From Endozoicomonas montiporae CL-33 (GTDB lineage: Bacteria; Pseudomonadota; Gammaproteobacteria; Pseudomonadales; Endozoicomonadaceae): a stretch of 64,000 bases of DNA. Location: contig NZ_CP013251.1 of the NCBI RefSeq assembly GCF_001583435.1, forward strand, positions 1,096,501-1,160,500. Reading direction: 5' to 3'. Numbering within the stretch: the stretch's first letter is position 1; every line of letters starts with the position of its first letter. Under the pieces are notes generated by a model. The model ran no database searches, was not told where the DNA came from, and worked only from the letters and a program-made list of their open reading frames with translations. Position numbers and translations under genes: made by a program. This document shows positions 62,998 through 64,000 of this stretch, piece after piece.

Positions 62998-64000
62998 GTG
63001 TTCATTAAGCTCCAGCCGTTTCGGGGCTGCTATTCCATTGTCTTTTTCCGGTTTCTGAAGCGCTGCCTCAGGCATTGTGTTTTGCTGTTCCCTGTTCTTG
63101 CGAATATGGGCTGGGCAGATACTGTTTGGCTGGAGAATGGCGATGTGCTGTCGGGTGAAGTGGTTGGGCTGGATGCCGGAGTTCTGAAATTGAAGACAGT
63201 CTATGCCGGTGAGCTGAGTGTCAACTGGCGGCATGTCCGCTCCGTCAAAACGGATAATCCTTTATGGATCAACCTGATTGGTGAAGACAGGGCTCAGCTC
63301 AGAGAATTACACAGTAGCGGTGATGATCTGGTGATCGTTGATGAAGACGGTTATGAGCGACGGTTTTCAGCTGCCTGGCCGGTGGCCAGCATGGCTCAGT
63401 CCGAACCTGTGTTTGAAGACAACTGGGAATTTAAAGGGAATGTCGATCTTAACCTTGAAAGCAAAAGCGGTAACGATATTGAATCCCGCTACCGCATGAA
63501 CGGGCAAATGCACCTGAATGACCAGTGGAATAAAAACCGGCTGAAGTGGCATGTGGATGTAGAGCGCAAGGATGAAGGGATTTGGAAAAAGAATATCTGG
63601 GAGATTGAATACGACTACAGTCGTTATTTCACCGAACACTGGTTTGCCAATGCCTCTTCCAAAAAACGCTACCACTCCCGTGAAAACTTGCGCAGTCGTG
63701 CGACTGCCGGTGGCTTTGTAGGATACAGGGCCCGTGAAACCTCTTCTGATGCGTTACTGAACAGTCTGGGTCTCAGCCAGATTTGGGAAAGCTATGACCG
63801 GGAAGGCCGGCAACAGAATCTGGCTGTGGGCTGGAAACTGTTCCACCGCCGGCAGTTGCTGAGTGATCTGGAGTACTTTTTTGATAGCGGCCTGTATTAC
63901 CGTATTCAAAGCCAGAAACAATGGATCTGGGATGGTGAGCATGGGGTTCGTTATAAAATGACCGATAACCTGTCGTTCAATGTGACGCAGATGTTCGACT
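62998..64000 (+). CDS. DUF481 outer-membrane protein, 3' partial
   Basis: Open to the right edge, at least 334 residues. A GTG at 62998 gives a signal peptide ending VLANMGWA; the mature start is DTVWLENGDVLSGEVVGLDA. Then SRYRMNGQMHLNDQWNKNR and FTEHWFANASSKKRYHSREN, alternating beta-strand patterns of the DUF481 (YdiY-like) barrel. Start codon uncertain. Function unknown. Confidence 0.85.
   Translation, partial: MFIKLQPFRGCYSIVFFRFLKRCLRHCVLLFPVLANMGWADTVWLENGDVLSGEVVGLDAGVLKLKTVYAGELSVNWRHVRSVKTDNPLWINLIGEDRAQLRELHSSGDDLVIVDEDGYERRFSAAWPVASMAQSEPVFEDNWEFKGNVDLNLESKSGNDIESRYRMNGQMHLNDQWNKNRLKWHVDVERKDEGIWKKNIWEIEYDYSRYFTEHWFANASSKKRYHSRENLRSRATAGGFVGYRARETSSDALLNSLGLSQIWESYDREGRQQNLAVGWKLFHRRQLLSDLEYFFDSGLYYRIQSQKQWIWDGEHGVRYKMTDNLSFNVTQMFD

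Overview
The window looks like a chromosomal segment of a marine, probably host-associated gammaproteobacterium. Moderate G+C, LeuS, RibB with an FMN riboswitch, YajQ, dodecin, AmpG, LigB and YcgN homologues all fit that class. An enormous two-partner-secretion adhesin, type IV pilins, effector-like low-complexity proteins and many small palindromic elements recall Endozoicomonas-type symbionts. That genus guess is inference; no rRNA or tRNA gene was seen.

Layout. Positions 1-16.4 kb hold the 3' part of a giant TpsA exoprotein (at least 4,858 residues, with 429-bp internal repeats) followed by its TpsB outer-membrane transporter. A small hypothetical gene has an 855-bp IS1-family element inserted 24 bp upstream of its start codon, with an 8-bp target duplication. 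From 17.9 to 34 kb come a frameshifted Bcr/CflA-type efflux gene, catalase, a lipoprotein hydrolase, a metallo-hydrolase divergent from a TetR gene, a Tag-like glycosylase, an AEC permease, a phospholipase D lipoprotein, a VOC protein, a MATE pump beside a wrecked TetR gene, ribB with an FMN riboswitch, azlCD, a helical-repeat protein and a single receiver domain. From 34 to 45.8 kb are an effector-like protein, leuS, an SCP2 protein, an enoyl-CoA hydratase-like protein, a five-gene zinc operon behind a Zur-like box, a degenerate D-aminoacylase homologue and YcgN. From 46 to 49.8 kb two type IV pilin genes (one frameshifted) flank a membrane-anchored alkaline-phosphatase-superfamily enzyme. 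The remainder holds ligB, a coiled-coil protein, galE, nadC, an orphan histidine kinase, a panE-like reductase, dodecin, yajQ, a degenerate trypsin-like protein, two tandem ampG paralogues, ybaM, an alkyltransferase-like gene and the start of a DUF481 outer-membrane protein running off the right edge.

The most unusual signal is the placement of small palindromic MITE-like elements. One (212 bp) sits in the P3 region of the ribB FMN riboswitch. A second (159 bp, TTA target duplication) sits in the loop of a perfect 15-bp hairpin resembling a bidirectional terminator between an effector-like gene and leuS. A third, a deletion derivative of the second, supplies the last codons and stop of an ampG gene. 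A fourth lies between the two ampG paralogues. Insertion into loops of existing RNA hairpins may be a tolerated or preferred target.

Other themes are proteins that keep a fold but lose catalytic residues (the D-aminoacylase-like and trypsin-like proteins), genes broken by one base in a homopolymer (the efflux pump in a G run, the pilin in an A run), and a hairpin burying the ribosome binding site of the VOC gene. The homopolymer frameshifts may be sequencing errors, so raw reads matter for those two.
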